A stretch of 64,000 bases of DNA from JAWVFK01 sp033856175 (GCA_033856175.1 JAWVFK010000027.1:89745-153744), one strand, 5' to 3'. Shown: positions 24,784-33,645, counted from the stretch's first letter. Made by a program: numbers and translations. Notes: generated by a model from the sequence alone, not told the origin.

Positions 24784-25203
24784 TCAGCGCCGCTCCTGTC
24801 CCTTCAGCCGCGAGCGCGGAAAGATCGAGAAGCTGCCGATCGCGTTGGCGAGCAGGCGGCCGTCCTCGTGGTGGACCTCGCTGCGCATGATGCCGACGCG
24901 GTCGTTGCGGCGGTCGAGCTGCGTCGTGCAGATCACGTCGCCCTCCCGCGCCGTCTGCACGTAGTCGATCGAGATCCCAATCGTCGCGATCCGCTCGTCT
25001 TCGTCGAGGTCGCGCCAGAGGGCCGAGCCCATGCAGTAGTCGACCATCGCGTAGGTGACACCGCCGGCGAGCAGGCCGGCGGGGTTGATCAGCTCGTCGC
25101 GAATCGTCAGGCGGACGCGATCGTGGGCGTCCCAGCGGAGGCCGAGCCAGCGGCTGAGGCCGTCGATGCCGGAGTGACCGTCGTCGCTTGCTGGGTCAGC
25201 CAT
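24784..25203 (-). CDS. PaaI-like hotdog-fold thioesterase
   Basis: A 139-residue protein of the hotdog thioesterase family. The pattern INPAGLLAGGVTYAMVDYCMGSALW corresponds to the N/G-x-x-G-x-x-HGG helix of the PaaI/YbgC groups, although the usual His is Leu-Ala here. The C-terminal strand VICTTQLDRRNDRVGIMRSEVHHEDGRLLANAIGSFSIF is typical. Homologues hydrolyse acyl- or aryl-CoA thioesters in the cytoplasm. The start ATG is at 25201-25203; the longer frame to 25605 overlaps the kinase gene and is not family-like. Confidence 0.8.
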   Translation of the reverse strand: MADPASDDGHSGIDGLSRWLGLRWDAHDRVRLTIRDELINPAGLLAGGVTYAMVDYCMGSALWRDLDEDERIATIGISIDYVQTAREGDVICTTQLDRRNDRVGIMRSEVHHEDGRLLANAIGSFSIFPRSRLKGQERR

Positions 25204-25267
25204 CGCGGCGACCACTCTAGGCGGCGGCCCGGCGCGCCTGAACCGCCGCGGGACCTGGATGGCTGAT

Positions 25268-26479
25268 CTAGCGAGCGGAATGCGCGCGCAGCCAGCGCGC
25301 GAGCGAGCGGGCCTGCTCCCCCGGCTGCCCTGAGAGATCGGGAGGCACGACCCGCCTGACTGAAGCCGCTGTCTTGCTCGAGCCCCCTCCCCCCGAGCCG
25401 AGCGAGCCGACCAGGATGACGCCGGCCAACACGACCGCGATCGCGACCGCCACCAGCGTCGCCAGCAGTGTTCGCGAACCCCACCCGCTGCGGCGTCGCC
25501 GTATCTGCGGCGGGGAGCCGACGGCAAACGGAACCTCGATTCGCCGCTGGGACGGGCCGGTCCCATCGAGAGGAATGCCGGTGGCGGGCGTGGGCGCATC
25601 CGCATCCGCCTCGTCCGGGCTCAGCTGCACGGTTCTGGCCTGATCGGCTCCGTCAGAGCCTCGGCCGCCGTCCTCTCTCGATCGACGCAGGAGGCTGACA
25701 ACCGCGCCCTGGCCCAGACGAGAGTCGGCAATCCCGGCCAGCGCCCGCCGCAAGCCCGCCGCTGACGAATAGCGGCGCTCGGGCTCCACCTCGAGGCAGC
25801 GCGAGACGATCTCGACGAGCTCGGGGCCGGCCTGGCCGCCGACCATCTCCGAGATCACCACGCCGAGGGCGTAGACATCGGCGTGTGGCCCGGCCTCCTC
25901 GCCGCGCTCGCGCTCGGGCGACACATAGGGGCGGGTCCCGAGCAGTGTCCCGGTCTCGGTCAGCGACTGGCCTTCGGCCGCGCGGGCGATGCCGAAGTCG
26001 GCGATCTTGAGGACGCCGTCCTCGCGCAGCAGCAGGTTCTGGGGCTTGACGTCGCGGTGGACCAGCCGCGCCCGGTGGGCGTGCTCGAGCCCGGCGCTCG
26101 CCTGCAGCGCCAGCTCGATCGCCTCGCGCTCGCCGATCGTGCCGCTGCGGCCGAGCAGCTCCGAGAGCGTCTCCCCGGCCACGTACTCCATGACGATGAA
26201 CGGCCGGCCGTCGTGCTCGCGGACGTCAAAAATCTGGACGATGTTGGGGTGGCTCAGCTTGCCGGCGAGGCGCGCCTCGAGCTGGAAGCGCTCGCGGAAG
26301 CCATCGTCGCCGCAGAGGTTGTCGGCGAGGAGCTTGATCGCCACGGGGCGGTCGAGCTGCTCGTCGACGCCGAGGAAGACGGTCGCCATGCCGCCGTGGC
26401 CGAGCACCTTCTCGGTCCGGTAGCGGCCGTCGGAGATCGCCCCGTCGCGGCTGCTAGGGCGCAGGGTTCGAGGCTCCAT
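25268..26479 (-). CDS. Membrane-anchored Ser/Thr protein kinase (PknB-like)
   Basis: A 403-residue kinase. The cytoplasmic kinase domain (about 18-240) has VLGHGGMATVFLG, the Lys of VAIKLL, HRDVKPQN, ADFGIA and the SPER activation segment. The C-lobe is short. A basic juxtamembrane region precedes one transmembrane helix near 345-370 (TLLATLVAVAIAVVLAGVILVGS). Only about 40 extracellular residues follow, with no PASTA repeats, so muropeptide sensing of the PknB type is not expected. The start ATG at 26477-26479 overlaps the upstream lipoprotein gene by 26 nt, which argues for co-expression. Confidence 0.93.
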   Translation of the reverse strand: MEPRTLRPSSRDGAISDGRYRTEKVLGHGGMATVFLGVDEQLDRPVAIKLLADNLCGDDGFRERFQLEARLAGKLSHPNIVQIFDVREHDGRPFIVMEYVAGETLSELLGRSGTIGEREAIELALQASAGLEHAHRARLVHRDVKPQNLLLREDGVLKIADFGIARAAEGQSLTETGTLLGTRPYVSPERERGEEAGPHADVYALGVVISEMVGGQAGPELVEIVSRCLEVEPERRYSSAAGLRRALAGIADSRLGQGAVVSLLRRSREDGGRGSDGADQARTVQLSPDEADADAPTPATGIPLDGTGPSQRRIEVPFAVGSPPQIRRRRSGWGSRTLLATLVAVAIAVVLAGVILVGSLGSGGGGSSKTAASVRRVVPPDLSGQPGEQARSLARWLRAHSAR

Positions 26480-26981
26480 CGCTCTGACTCTGGGTTTGAG
26501 GTTCAGGGCCGGCGCCGCCGCCGCCGTCCGATTGAGACTGCGGCTCTGGCTTCGGCTGCTTTGGCGCCTTCGGCGCAAAATGCTTCTTGAGATGACCGGG
26601 CGGCTTCTTCGCCTTGTGCTTGTCGGCCGGAGCCTGCTCGAGCTGGACCGGAACAGCGACGCAGTTGACCTGATCCGCGAGCTGCGCGGTGGCCGCCGTC
26701 AGCTGACGGCGAAAGGCGGGCGGGACGCGGCGGGCGGCGATCGCCGCAGCCGCGTCGTGCTGGAGGGTGTCTGCCTGCGTCGCCGCCCCGCAGGTGTCGC
26801 CCGACTCGATCAGCGCCGCGAGCTGCTCGCTCGAGCCGGCGAGCCGGTCGGCGACCGGCTTCGGCAGTCGGGCCCGATGCGCCTTCGGAGTGCCGTCGCT
26901 GCCGCAACCGGCCAGGGCTAGGATCAGGGGCAGGGCGATCGCCCAGACCATCGCGAGCGTGCCCTGGCGGCGCCAACGCAT
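26454..26981 (-). CDS. Lipoprotein of unknown function upstream of the kinase
   Basis: A 175-residue lipoprotein with signal MVWAIALPLILALAGC (Cys near residue 26). A helical region of about 90 residues holds two more cysteines (DTCGAAT and DQVNCVAV) that could form a disulfide. The C-terminal 55 residues are disordered, Lys/Pro-rich then Gln/Ser/Gly-rich. No named family is recognised. Its overlap with the kinase gene suggests that it may be an extracytoplasmic partner for the kinase; this is an inference. Confidence 0.75.
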   Translation of the reverse strand: MRWRRQGTLAMVWAIALPLILALAGCGSDGTPKAHRARLPKPVADRLAGSSEQLAALIESGDTCGAATQADTLQHDAAAAIAARRVPPAFRRQLTAATAQLADQVNCVAVPVQLEQAPADKHKAKKPPGHLKKHFAPKAPKQPKPEPQSQSDGGGGAGPEPQTQSQSDGASNPAP

Positions 26982-27021
26982 AGGCAGGCGCTACCCGTGG
27001 CGCCTTTGGGCAAACGCGCGA

Positions 27022-27222
27022 CTAGAAGGGCTCGACGACAGTCCCGTCGTCTTCGTCCCGGCGCTCGAAGCCCCGGCAGCTGGTCACCGGCAGGCGCGGG
27101 TACCGCGGATAGGCGGGGTCCTCGCGGGAGCGCTCGCAGAGCGAGAAAACGGAGCCGCGGCGGTTCGGCACGAGTCGCTGATGGCGGCAGCGGTCGCAGA
27201 GGCCGGCCGGTGGGGTGGCCAT
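27022..27222 (-). CDS. Small Cys-rich (zinc-ribbon-like) protein
   Basis: A 66-residue protein with CDRCRHQR near the N-terminus, SLCERS in the middle and VTSCRGFERR near the end. Four cysteines in a C-x2-C...C...C layout suggest one zinc site. The many Arg and Pro residues and the composition CDRCRHQRLVPNRRGS resemble small conserved actinobacterial proteins of unknown function. It is divergent from the ABC exporter, with only 24 bp of AT-rich DNA (containing TATATAG) between the starts. Confidence 0.65.
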   Translation of the reverse strand: MATPPAGLCDRCRHQRLVPNRRGSVFSLCERSREDPAYPRYPRLPVTSCRGFERRDEDDGTVVEPF

Positions 27223-27246
27223 TACTTCACTTTATATAGTTGGTTG

Positions 27247-29016
27247 ATGCTGACGTTCCGCCGCCTGTTCGGGTTCCTGCGTCCGTACCGGCGAGTCTCG
27301 CTGGCCTCGCTCGCCTTCGCCTGGGCGGCGATGGGGATGACGGTCTTCATCCCCTGGCTCGTCGGCCGCACCGTCGACGCGATCCGAAGCGGCGACCATC
27401 CCAGCATCCTGCCGCTGACGGCCGCCATCGTCGGCGCGGCGCTGCTGCGCGTTGGCCTGACGGTGGTCCGGCGGGTCATCGCCGGCCGCGTCTCGCTCGG
27501 CGTCGAGTTCGACCTGCGCCAGCGGATCTACGGCCACCTGCAGGCGCTCGAGCTGGGGTTCTTCGACTCGCAGCAGACTGGCCAGCTGATGTCGCGGGCG
27601 ACGGTCGACCTGCAGGCGATCCGCTTCTTCCTCGGCTACGGGCTGATCTTCATCACCCAGAACATGCTCACGATCGCCCTCGCGGCGGCGGTGATGATCG
27701 CGATCAAGCCCTGGCTGGCCCTGCTCGCCCTCTCCCCCGTGCCGATCGTGATCCTCACCGCGGCCCGCTTCAACCGCCGCTCGCGGCCGGCGTTGCAGGA
27801 GGTCCAGCAGCGCCTCGCCGAGCTGACCGCGGAGGCGGAGGAGAACGTTTCGGGCATCCGCATCGTCAAGGCCTTCGCCCGAGAGGAGCACCAGCTGCAC
27901 CGCTTCCGCCGCGCCATCGACCGCGTCTTCGACCAGAACATCTTCTCGACGCGGCTGCGCGCCTTCTACACGCCGCTGATCGGCCTACTGCCGAACGCCG
28001 GGCTCGTCCTCCTCCTCCTGGTCGGCGGCCGCGAGGTGATCTCGGGCGGGCTCTCGCTGGGTGACTTCACCGCCTTCTACACCTACCTGATGATGCTGAT
28101 CGGGCCGATGCGGACGCTCGGCGTCGCCCTCGGCATGTCGCAGCGGGCGATCGCCTCCGGCAACCGCCTCTTCGAGATCCTCGACCGCGGCCCCCAGATC
28201 ACGAGCCCGCCGGGGGCGCCGCCGCTGCCCGAGGGCGGCGGCCGTGTCGAGCTCCGCGGCGTGACCCTCCACTACGACCGCGAGGCGCCGGCGCTGGAGG
28301 GGATCGACCTGACGATCGAGGCCGGACGAACGGTCGCCCTCGTCGGCCCCTCGGGCTCGGGCAAGACCAGCCTCGTCGCGCTGCTGGCCAGACTCTATGA
28401 CCCCTCGGCCGGGACGGTGTCGATCGACGGCGCCGACCTGCGCGCGGTCGACCTCGGATCGCTGCGCTCGCAGATCGCCTTCGTCGCCGACGACAGCTTC
28501 CTCTTCTCGGCGACGGTCGCCGAGAACATCGCCTACGCCCGCCCCGACGCGACGCCGGCCGAGATCGAGCTCGCCGCGAGCCGGGCCCAGGCCGACGGCT
28601 TCATCCGTGAGCTCCGCGACGGCTACGACACGCTCGTCGGCGAGCGCGGCCTGACCCTCTCCGGCGGCCAGCGCCAGCGGATCGCGATCGCCCGCGCCCT
28701 CGCCGCCGACCCGCGGGTGCTGATCCTCGACGATGCCACCTCGTCGGTGGACGCACGCACCGAGGCTGAGATCAAGCGCGGCCTCGCCGCGGCGATGGCC
28801 GGGCGGACGACGTTCATCGTCGCCCACCGGCTTTCCACCGTCGCCCTGGCCGACGAGATCGTCGTCCTCGACCAGGGCAGGATCGTCGACCGCGGCGGCC
28901 ACGACGAGCTCCTGGGCCGCTGCTCGCTCTACGCCGAGATCGCCGAGAAGGGCCTCGAGGACTCGGTCTTCCTCCAGCGCGATCTCGAGCGCCGCGAGGA
29001 GATGGCGAAGCTGTGA
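27247..29016 (+). CDS. ABC exporter half-transporter, degenerate-site subunit
   Basis: A 589-residue fused membrane and nucleotide-binding protein of the type IV (B-family) exporter fold. Six helices fill residues 15-310. The NBD has Walker A GPSGSGKTS near 368, signature LSGGQRQRI, and Walker B VLILDDATS, in which the catalytic Glu is replaced by Asp. That substitution, with a canonical signature, is what the degenerate-site half of a heterodimeric exporter such as TM287/288 or BmrC/D shows. The ATG at 27247 starts right before MLTFRRLFGFLRPYR; a longer upstream frame is a shadow. It overlaps the next gene by 4 nt. Confidence 0.9.
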   Translation: MLTFRRLFGFLRPYRRVSLASLAFAWAAMGMTVFIPWLVGRTVDAIRSGDHPSILPLTAAIVGAALLRVGLTVVRRVIAGRVSLGVEFDLRQRIYGHLQALELGFFDSQQTGQLMSRATVDLQAIRFFLGYGLIFITQNMLTIALAAAVMIAIKPWLALLALSPVPIVILTAARFNRRSRPALQEVQQRLAELTAEAEENVSGIRIVKAFAREEHQLHRFRRAIDRVFDQNIFSTRLRAFYTPLIGLLPNAGLVLLLLVGGREVISGGLSLGDFTAFYTYLMMLIGPMRTLGVALGMSQRAIASGNRLFEILDRGPQITSPPGAPPLPEGGGRVELRGVTLHYDREAPALEGIDLTIEAGRTVALVGPSGSGKTSLVALLARLYDPSAGTVSIDGADLRAVDLGSLRSQIAFVADDSFLFSATVAENIAYARPDATPAEIELAASRAQADGFIRELRDGYDTLVGERGLTLSGGQRQRIAIARALAADPRVLILDDATSSVDARTEAEIKRGLAAAMAGRTTFIVAHRLSTVALADEIVVLDQGRIVDRGGHDELLGRCSLYAEIAEKGLEDSVFLQRDLERREEMAKL

Positions 29017-30857
29017 GCCGCCGGCAGCGGCTGCGCGCCGTCTGGGAGATCCTTCGCGGCGAGCGAAACCGCGTCCGCAAGATCCGCTGGCTGCTCAGCC
29101 TGCTGCGCCCCTACCGGCTGCGGGTCGCGGCGATGTTCGGGTCGCTGCTGCTCGGCGTGGCCGCCAGCCTGGCGCCCCCCTATCTCGTCGGCAGGGCGAT
29201 CGACGACGGCATCGACGCCCGCCACGTCTCGCAACTCGACCTGATCGTCCTCGCCTTCGTCGCCTCGGCCCTGCTCTACGCCGCCGCCAGCTACGCCCAG
29301 ACCTACCTCGTCGGCTGGGTCGGCCAGCGGGCGCTGCAGGACCTGCGCGAGCGGATCTTCGTCCACATCCAGGCGATGTCGATCGGCTTCTTCACCCGCC
29401 GGCGTCCGGGCGTCCTGATCTCGCGGCTGACCAACGACGTCCAGGCCCTCGACCAGCTCGTGACCGACGGCATCACGACGCTCTTCTCGAGCTCGCTAAC
29501 GCTGATCGGGGTCGTCGTGATCCTGCTCTTCCTCGATCTGCCGCTGGCGCTGGTCACCTTCCTGACCTTCCCGCTGCTGGCGATCGCCAGCGTCATCTTC
29601 CGCATCGCCGCCGCCGGCGCCTACCGGCTGACGAGGGAGAAGATCGCCGAGATAACCGCCCACCTGCAGGAGACGCTGAGCGGCATCCGCGTCGTCCGCA
29701 GCTTCGGCCAGGAGCGCCGCCACATCGACCGGATGACGGTCCTGAACGAGGAGAACCGCGACGCCAACATGCGGACCGTCTACCTCAACGCCGCTTACTT
29801 CCCGGCGGTCGAGATGCTGTCGGCAATCGGCACCGCGGTCATCCTGCTCTACGGCGGCTACCGCGCGATCCACGGCGACGTGGCGATCGGCGTGCTCGTC
29901 GCCTTCGTCGGCTACCTGCAGACCTTCTTCGACCCGATCCAGCAGCTCTCGCAGCTCTACACCACCTACCAGCAGGGCATGGCGGCGCTCGACAAGATCT
30001 TTGAGCTGCTCGACACGCCGCCGGACATGGTCGACAGCCCCGGCGCGATCGACCCCGGGCGGCTGCGCGGCGAGATCCAGCTCGACGGAGTCTGGTTCTC
30101 CTACGCGGCGAGCGCACCAGGGGACGAGCGTGCCCATGGCCCCGGCTCGGCGGGCGAGGGCGAGCCCGAGTGGGCGCTTCGCGACGTCGACCTGACGATC
30201 CCCGCCGGGCAGACGGTCGCGCTGGTCGGGGCGACCGGCGCCGGCAAGTCGACGCTCGCCAAGCTCGTCGCCCGCTTCTACGACCCCCAGGCCGGCCGGC
30301 TGCTGATCGACGGTCATGACGTTCGCGAGCTCCAGGCCAAGGCCCTGCGCGGCCAGCTGGGAATCGTGCCGCAGGAAGGCTTCCTCTTCTCAGGCTCGAT
30401 ACGCGACAACATCGCCTTCGGCCGGCCTGACGCGGCGCCGGAGGAGATCGAGGCGGCGGCGAGGACCGTCGGCGCCGACGTCTTCCTCTCGCGCCTTGCC
30501 GACGGCTACGACACCGAGGTCGGCGAGCGCGGCGTCCACCTCTCCGCCGGCCAGCGCCAGCTCGTCGCCTTCGCCCGCGCGCTGCTCGCCGAGCCGAGCA
30601 TCCTGATCCTCGACGAGGCGACATCGAACGTCGATGTCCAGACCGAGCGCGTGATCGAGCGCGGCCTCGAGCGCCTGCTCAGCGGCCGCACGGCGATCGT
30701 CATCGCCCATCGCCTCTCGACGATTCGCCGCGCCGGCAGGATCGTCGTCCTCGACGGCGGCCGCGTCGCCGAGTCGGGGACGCACGACGAGCTGATGCAG
30801 ACCGGCGGCGCCTACGCCCAGCTCTACGGCGCCTGGGCCGAGCAGGCTGTGGCCTAA
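29013..30857 (+). CDS. ABC exporter half-transporter, catalytic partner
   Basis: The 614-residue partner of the preceding exporter. The transmembrane domain covers about residues 40-330. The NBD has Walker A GATGAGKST, a deviant signature LSAGQRQLV (Ala for the first Gly) and a canonical Walker B ILILDEATS. An insertion rich in Gly/Ala/Glu lies between the first NBD strand (VWFSYAAS) and the next (WALRDVDLTIPAGQ). The GTG start at 29013 overlaps the previous stop as GTGA. Together they should form a heterodimeric pump with one competent ATP site; likely cargo is a drug or lipid, not determinable here. Confidence 0.9.
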   Translation: MSRRQRLRAVWEILRGERNRVRKIRWLLSLLRPYRLRVAAMFGSLLLGVAASLAPPYLVGRAIDDGIDARHVSQLDLIVLAFVASALLYAAASYAQTYLVGWVGQRALQDLRERIFVHIQAMSIGFFTRRRPGVLISRLTNDVQALDQLVTDGITTLFSSSLTLIGVVVILLFLDLPLALVTFLTFPLLAIASVIFRIAAAGAYRLTREKIAEITAHLQETLSGIRVVRSFGQERRHIDRMTVLNEENRDANMRTVYLNAAYFPAVEMLSAIGTAVILLYGGYRAIHGDVAIGVLVAFVGYLQTFFDPIQQLSQLYTTYQQGMAALDKIFELLDTPPDMVDSPGAIDPGRLRGEIQLDGVWFSYAASAPGDERAHGPGSAGEGEPEWALRDVDLTIPAGQTVALVGATGAGKSTLAKLVARFYDPQAGRLLIDGHDVRELQAKALRGQLGIVPQEGFLFSGSIRDNIAFGRPDAAPEEIEAAARTVGADVFLSRLADGYDTEVGERGVHLSAGQRQLVAFARALLAEPSILILDEATSNVDVQTERVIERGLERLLSGRTAIVIAHRLSTIRRAGRIVVLDGGRVAESGTHDELMQTGGAYAQLYGAWAEQAVA

Positions 30858-30890
30858 GAGCGGTTCTGGAGCGGCTGGCTCGGCGCGGGT

Positions 30891-31550
30891 CTAGGGAGCG
30901 CCGACGCCGCCGGAGTTGCCCCCGCCGCCGTTGCCGTTGCCGCCGCCGTTGCCCGCGGTGCCGCCCTGGTTGCCGGTGCCGTTGCCGGTACCCGCGGGCG
31001 GGGTGGTCGGCTGGGTCGGCGCGGCCGGGGTCGTCGTGACCGCCCCGGGCGTGGTGGTCGTCGCCGAGGCGGTGGCGCCCTTGCCGCACTCCTGGAAGCC
31101 GTAACTCTCAGCGGCAGCCTTCGCGTCGGCCTCAGCTGTCGAGATCGCCGTGGTGAAGGTCGCCGTCGTCGAGGTGTCGCCGCGCTGCTGGGCCAGCTGG
31201 ATCTTCTTCTGGTTGTCGAGGATCTGGTTCTCGGCGTCGAGATAGCGCTGCAGCGTCGTCTCGTCCTCGGTCGGCAGGCCGAGGGCGTCGAGCTGGTCGA
31301 CGAGGTTCTGGCTGATGTCGACCTTCTGAGTTGCCAGCGTCGCGGCGTCGGTGGCGGGCAGCGAGCCGAGGGCGGCGTTGGCCTCGGCGCAGACGGCGTC
31401 GGCCTGGGCGATGTAGTCGGTCTTGGTCAGCGCCTGAGTGGCAACGGTCGGTGTCGGAAAAGAGGTGATCGGCACACCGTTGTCACCGCCGCAGGCCGCG
31501 AGGGCCAGCGACGAGAGGGCGAGAAGGGCGGCGAGGGCAGGACGCTTCAT
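30891..31550 (-). CDS. Lipoprotein with helical domain and Thr/Gly-rich tail
   Basis: A 219-residue lipoprotein. The signal MKRPALAALLALSSLALAAC places the lipid Cys at residue 20 (ATG at 31548-31550; an ATG four codons earlier is also possible). A four-helix-like region (residues 40-150) has two cysteines (DAVCAEAN and FQECGKG) that probably pair. The last 70 residues are Thr/Pro- then Gly/Asn-rich, ending in GGGNSGG repeats. Similar proteins are common in Thermoleophilia and remain uncharacterised. It lies downstream of tRNA-Gln on the same strand behind a terminator. Confidence 0.8.
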   Translation of the reverse strand: MKRPALAALLALSSLALAACGGDNGVPITSFPTPTVATQALTKTDYIAQADAVCAEANAALGSLPATDAATLATQKVDISQNLVDQLDALGLPTEDETTLQRYLDAENQILDNQKKIQLAQQRGDTSTTATFTTAISTAEADAKAAAESYGFQECGKGATASATTTTPGAVTTTPAAPTQPTTPPAGTGNGTGNQGGTAGNGGGNGNGGGGNSGGVGAP

Positions 31551-31570
31551 CTGGCGAGTCAAGGTAGCAA

Positions 31571-31596
31571 ACGCGAAAAGCCCCGCCTTTGCGGGA
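31571..31596 (-). terminator. Intrinsic terminator downstream of tRNA-Gln
   Basis: On the minus strand, CCCGC-AAAG-GCGGG (31582-31595) forms a 5-bp GC stem with a 4-nt loop, followed by GCTTTTCGCG. It stands 17 bp after the tRNA end and before the lipoprotein start. Confidence 0.6.
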
Positions 31597-31611
31597 GTTT
31601 CGCTTGAGAAG

Positions 31612-31682
31612 CTGCGCCCCAGGGATTTGAACCCCGACTACCTCGTCCAGAGCGAGGCGTGCTGCCATTACACCAGGGCGCA
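31612..31682 (-). tRNA. tRNA-Gln (CUG anticodon)
   Basis: A 71-nt cloverleaf on the minus strand: acceptor TGCGCCC/GGGCGCA, the short D-arm seen in Gln tRNAs, anticodon stem CCTCG/CGAGG with loop CTCTGGA (anticodon CUG), T-arm CGGGG/CCCTG around TTCAAAT, and discriminator G. CCA is not encoded. The U1-A72 type first pair and G73 fit tRNA-Gln identity. Confidence 0.96.
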
Positions 31683-31717
31683 CCGGCGCGTAACGATAGA
31701 GGTTCGGCTCGCTCTCG

Positions 31718-32950
31718 CTAGGCGATGGATTCGAGCGCGGTGCCGCCGTCGGCGAGGGCCTCTCGATGCGGTGAGAGGTCGACGCCGCTCTCGATCAGGC
31801 GGCGGGCGTGGGGCAGATCCTCCGAGCGCTCGACCGACAGCGCCGCGGCCAGCCTGCCGCCGCTGAGATACCAGGCGCTCCACTGCCCCGCGTCGCGGTC
31901 GCCGCGCCAGACCACCTCGTCCCACTCCTGCGCCGGGCCGACGTATTCGAGGCTCGCCCAGTCGGCGAGGTCGCTGAAGAAGTACGGCAGCTCGCGGTAG
32001 GGCTCCTCGCCGCCGAGCATCGACCGCGCCGCATGGCGGCCCTGCTGCAGGGCGACGTCCCAGTGCTCGACGCGCAGGCGACGGCCGTGGACGACGCTGT
32101 CGTAGGAGCAGACGTCGCCGGCGGCGAAGATCCCCTCGACCGAGCTCTGGAGCTTGGCGTCGCAGACGATCCCGTTCTCGACCTCGAGCCCGGCACGGCC
32201 GGCGAGCATCGTGTCCGGATGAACGCCGGCGCCGACGACCACCGCGTCGCACTCGATCCGCCTGCCGCTCTTGGTCCTGACCGCCTCGACACGCGTTTCC
32301 CCTTCGAAGGCCTCGAGCTCCTCGCCGCCGTGCAGCTCGACGCCGTGATCGGCGAGGACGTCGTGGAAGAAGCGCCCCGCCTCGTCGCCAAAGGACCGCG
32401 ACAGGGCGACGTCCTCGAGCATCACGATCGCGCACTGCTTGCCCTTCGCCGTCAGCGAAGCGGCAACCTCGGCGCCGATGTAGCTGCCGCCGATCAGCAC
32501 GACGCGGTTGGCGTCGGCGACATCGTCGCGGATCGCCTCTGAGTTGCCGAGCACCCGCAGGTAGTGGATGCCGTCGAGCCCGGACCCGTCGACGCGGAGG
32601 ATGTTGACGTTGGCTCCCGTCGCCAGCAGCGCCTTCTCGAAGGCGATCTCCTCGCCGCCCTGCAGCTTGGCGCGGCGCCCGGCGGCGTCGAACGACATCA
32701 CGTTCGTGCCACTCAGCAGCTCGACGCCGTTCTCCGCATACCACTCGGGTGGGTGGACGTAGGCGTCCTCGGCCGTGCTCTCGCCGCGCAGGAAGTCCTT
32801 CGAGAGCGGTGGCCGCTCGTAGGGCGGGTGGGGCTCGCGGCCGACGAGGAGGATCTCGCCATCCGCTCCCTGGGCGCGAAGCTCGGCGGCGCAGTTGGCG
32901 GCGGCCATGCCGCCGCCGACCAGCAGATGCTTGACCTCGCGCAGCGCCAT
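31718..32950 (-). CDS. FAD-dependent NAD(P)H oxidoreductase, ferredoxin-reductase/AIF type
   Basis: A 410-residue flavoprotein. The N-terminal FAD site is HLLVGGGMAAANCAAELR, with PPYERPPLSKDFLRGE typical of this family. The NAD-binding site VVLIGGSYIGAEVAASL lies near 152, and GIFAAGDVCSY near 275 closes the FAD site. A C-terminal reductase-C domain (LPYFFSDLADWASLEYVG) follows. Members transfer electrons from NAD(P)H to ferredoxins of oxygenases or P450s. No ferredoxin or oxygenase gene is adjacent, so the electron acceptor is unknown. It lies one base after the trkA-like pair's last stop. Confidence 0.88.
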   Translation of the reverse strand: MALREVKHLLVGGGMAAANCAAELRAQGADGEILLVGREPHPPYERPPLSKDFLRGESTAEDAYVHPPEWYAENGVELLSGTNVMSFDAAGRRAKLQGGEEIAFEKALLATGANVNILRVDGSGLDGIHYLRVLGNSEAIRDDVADANRVVLIGGSYIGAEVAASLTAKGKQCAIVMLEDVALSRSFGDEAGRFFHDVLADHGVELHGGEELEAFEGETRVEAVRTKSGRRIECDAVVVGAGVHPDTMLAGRAGLEVENGIVCDAKLQSSVEGIFAAGDVCSYDSVVHGRRLRVEHWDVALQQGRHAARSMLGGEEPYRELPYFFSDLADWASLEYVGPAQEWDEVVWRGDRDAGQWSAWYLSGGRLAAALSVERSEDLPHARRLIESGVDLSPHREALADGGTALESIA

Positions 32951-32951
32951 G

Positions 32952-33644
32952 CTAGGCGGTGCGCTCGCGGCGCTTGGGCGGTGCCTCGAGCGGCGCGAAG
33001 AAGTCCTTCAGCTCCTCCTCCATGCCGGGATCGAGCACGGCCAGCACCTCGTCGCCGGGCTGCAGGACGGTGTCCGGCCCCGGCACGAAGCCCTGGCCGC
33101 CGCGCAGGACGGAGATCAGCAGGCTGCCCTCGGGCATGTGGAGGTCGCTGACCTTCTCGCCGGCGACCCGCGAGCCCGGCTCCAACAGCAGCTCGATGAT
33201 CTCGAGCCGCTCCTCCGGAAAGTCGAGCAGATGGACGAGGCCGTACTCGGGCACCTCGTGCTCGATCAGCCGCAGGATCAGGTCGGTCGCCGAGACCGAG
33301 GGCTTGACCCCCAGCAGGTCGAAGTGCTGCCGGTTGCGCGGGTTGTTGACCCTGGCGATGATCCGCTCGACCATGTACTTCTCGCGAGCGACCTGGCAGA
33401 TCAGCATGTTGTCCTCGTCGTCGCCGGTGACCGCGATCACGAGGTCGGCGCGGGAGATGCCGGCGCGCTCGAGCACCCAGAGCTCGGAGGCGTCGCCGTA
33501 CTGAACGCTGTGCTCGAGCTCCTGCTCGACGGTGAGGTAGCGGTTGTGGTTGTCCTCGATCAGCGTCACCTCGTGACCCTTCTCGATCAGCTCCCGCGCG
33601 AGGTTCCAACCGACCTTGCCCGCGCCGACGATGATGATGTACAC
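32952..33644 (-). CDS. TrkA/RCK protein with TrkA-N and TrkA-C domains
   Basis: A 230-residue cytoplasmic regulator. The TrkA-N Rossmann domain starts IIIVGAGKVGWNLAREL, with the acidic end of strand 2 in LIEDN, indicating NAD(H) or ATP/ADP binding. A TrkA-C domain follows from about 140 (EIIELLLEPGSRVAGEKVSDL...DTVLQPGDEVLAVLDPG), a potential site for c-di-AMP or another small ligand. The GTG start is at 33642-33644, 1 bp after the stop of the next TrkA-like gene. Such proteins gate K+ channels and transporters; the two permeases upstream are the likely targets. Confidence 0.88.
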   Translation of the reverse strand: MYIIIVGAGKVGWNLARELIEKGHEVTLIEDNHNRYLTVEQELEHSVQYGDASELWVLERAGISRADLVIAVTGDDEDNMLICQVAREKYMVERIIARVNNPRNRQHFDLLGVKPSVSATDLILRLIEHEVPEYGLVHLLDFPEERLEIIELLLEPGSRVAGEKVSDLHMPEGSLLISVLRGGQGFVPGPDTVLQPGDEVLAVLDPGMEEELKDFFAPLEAPPKRRERTA

Positions 33645-33645
33645 G

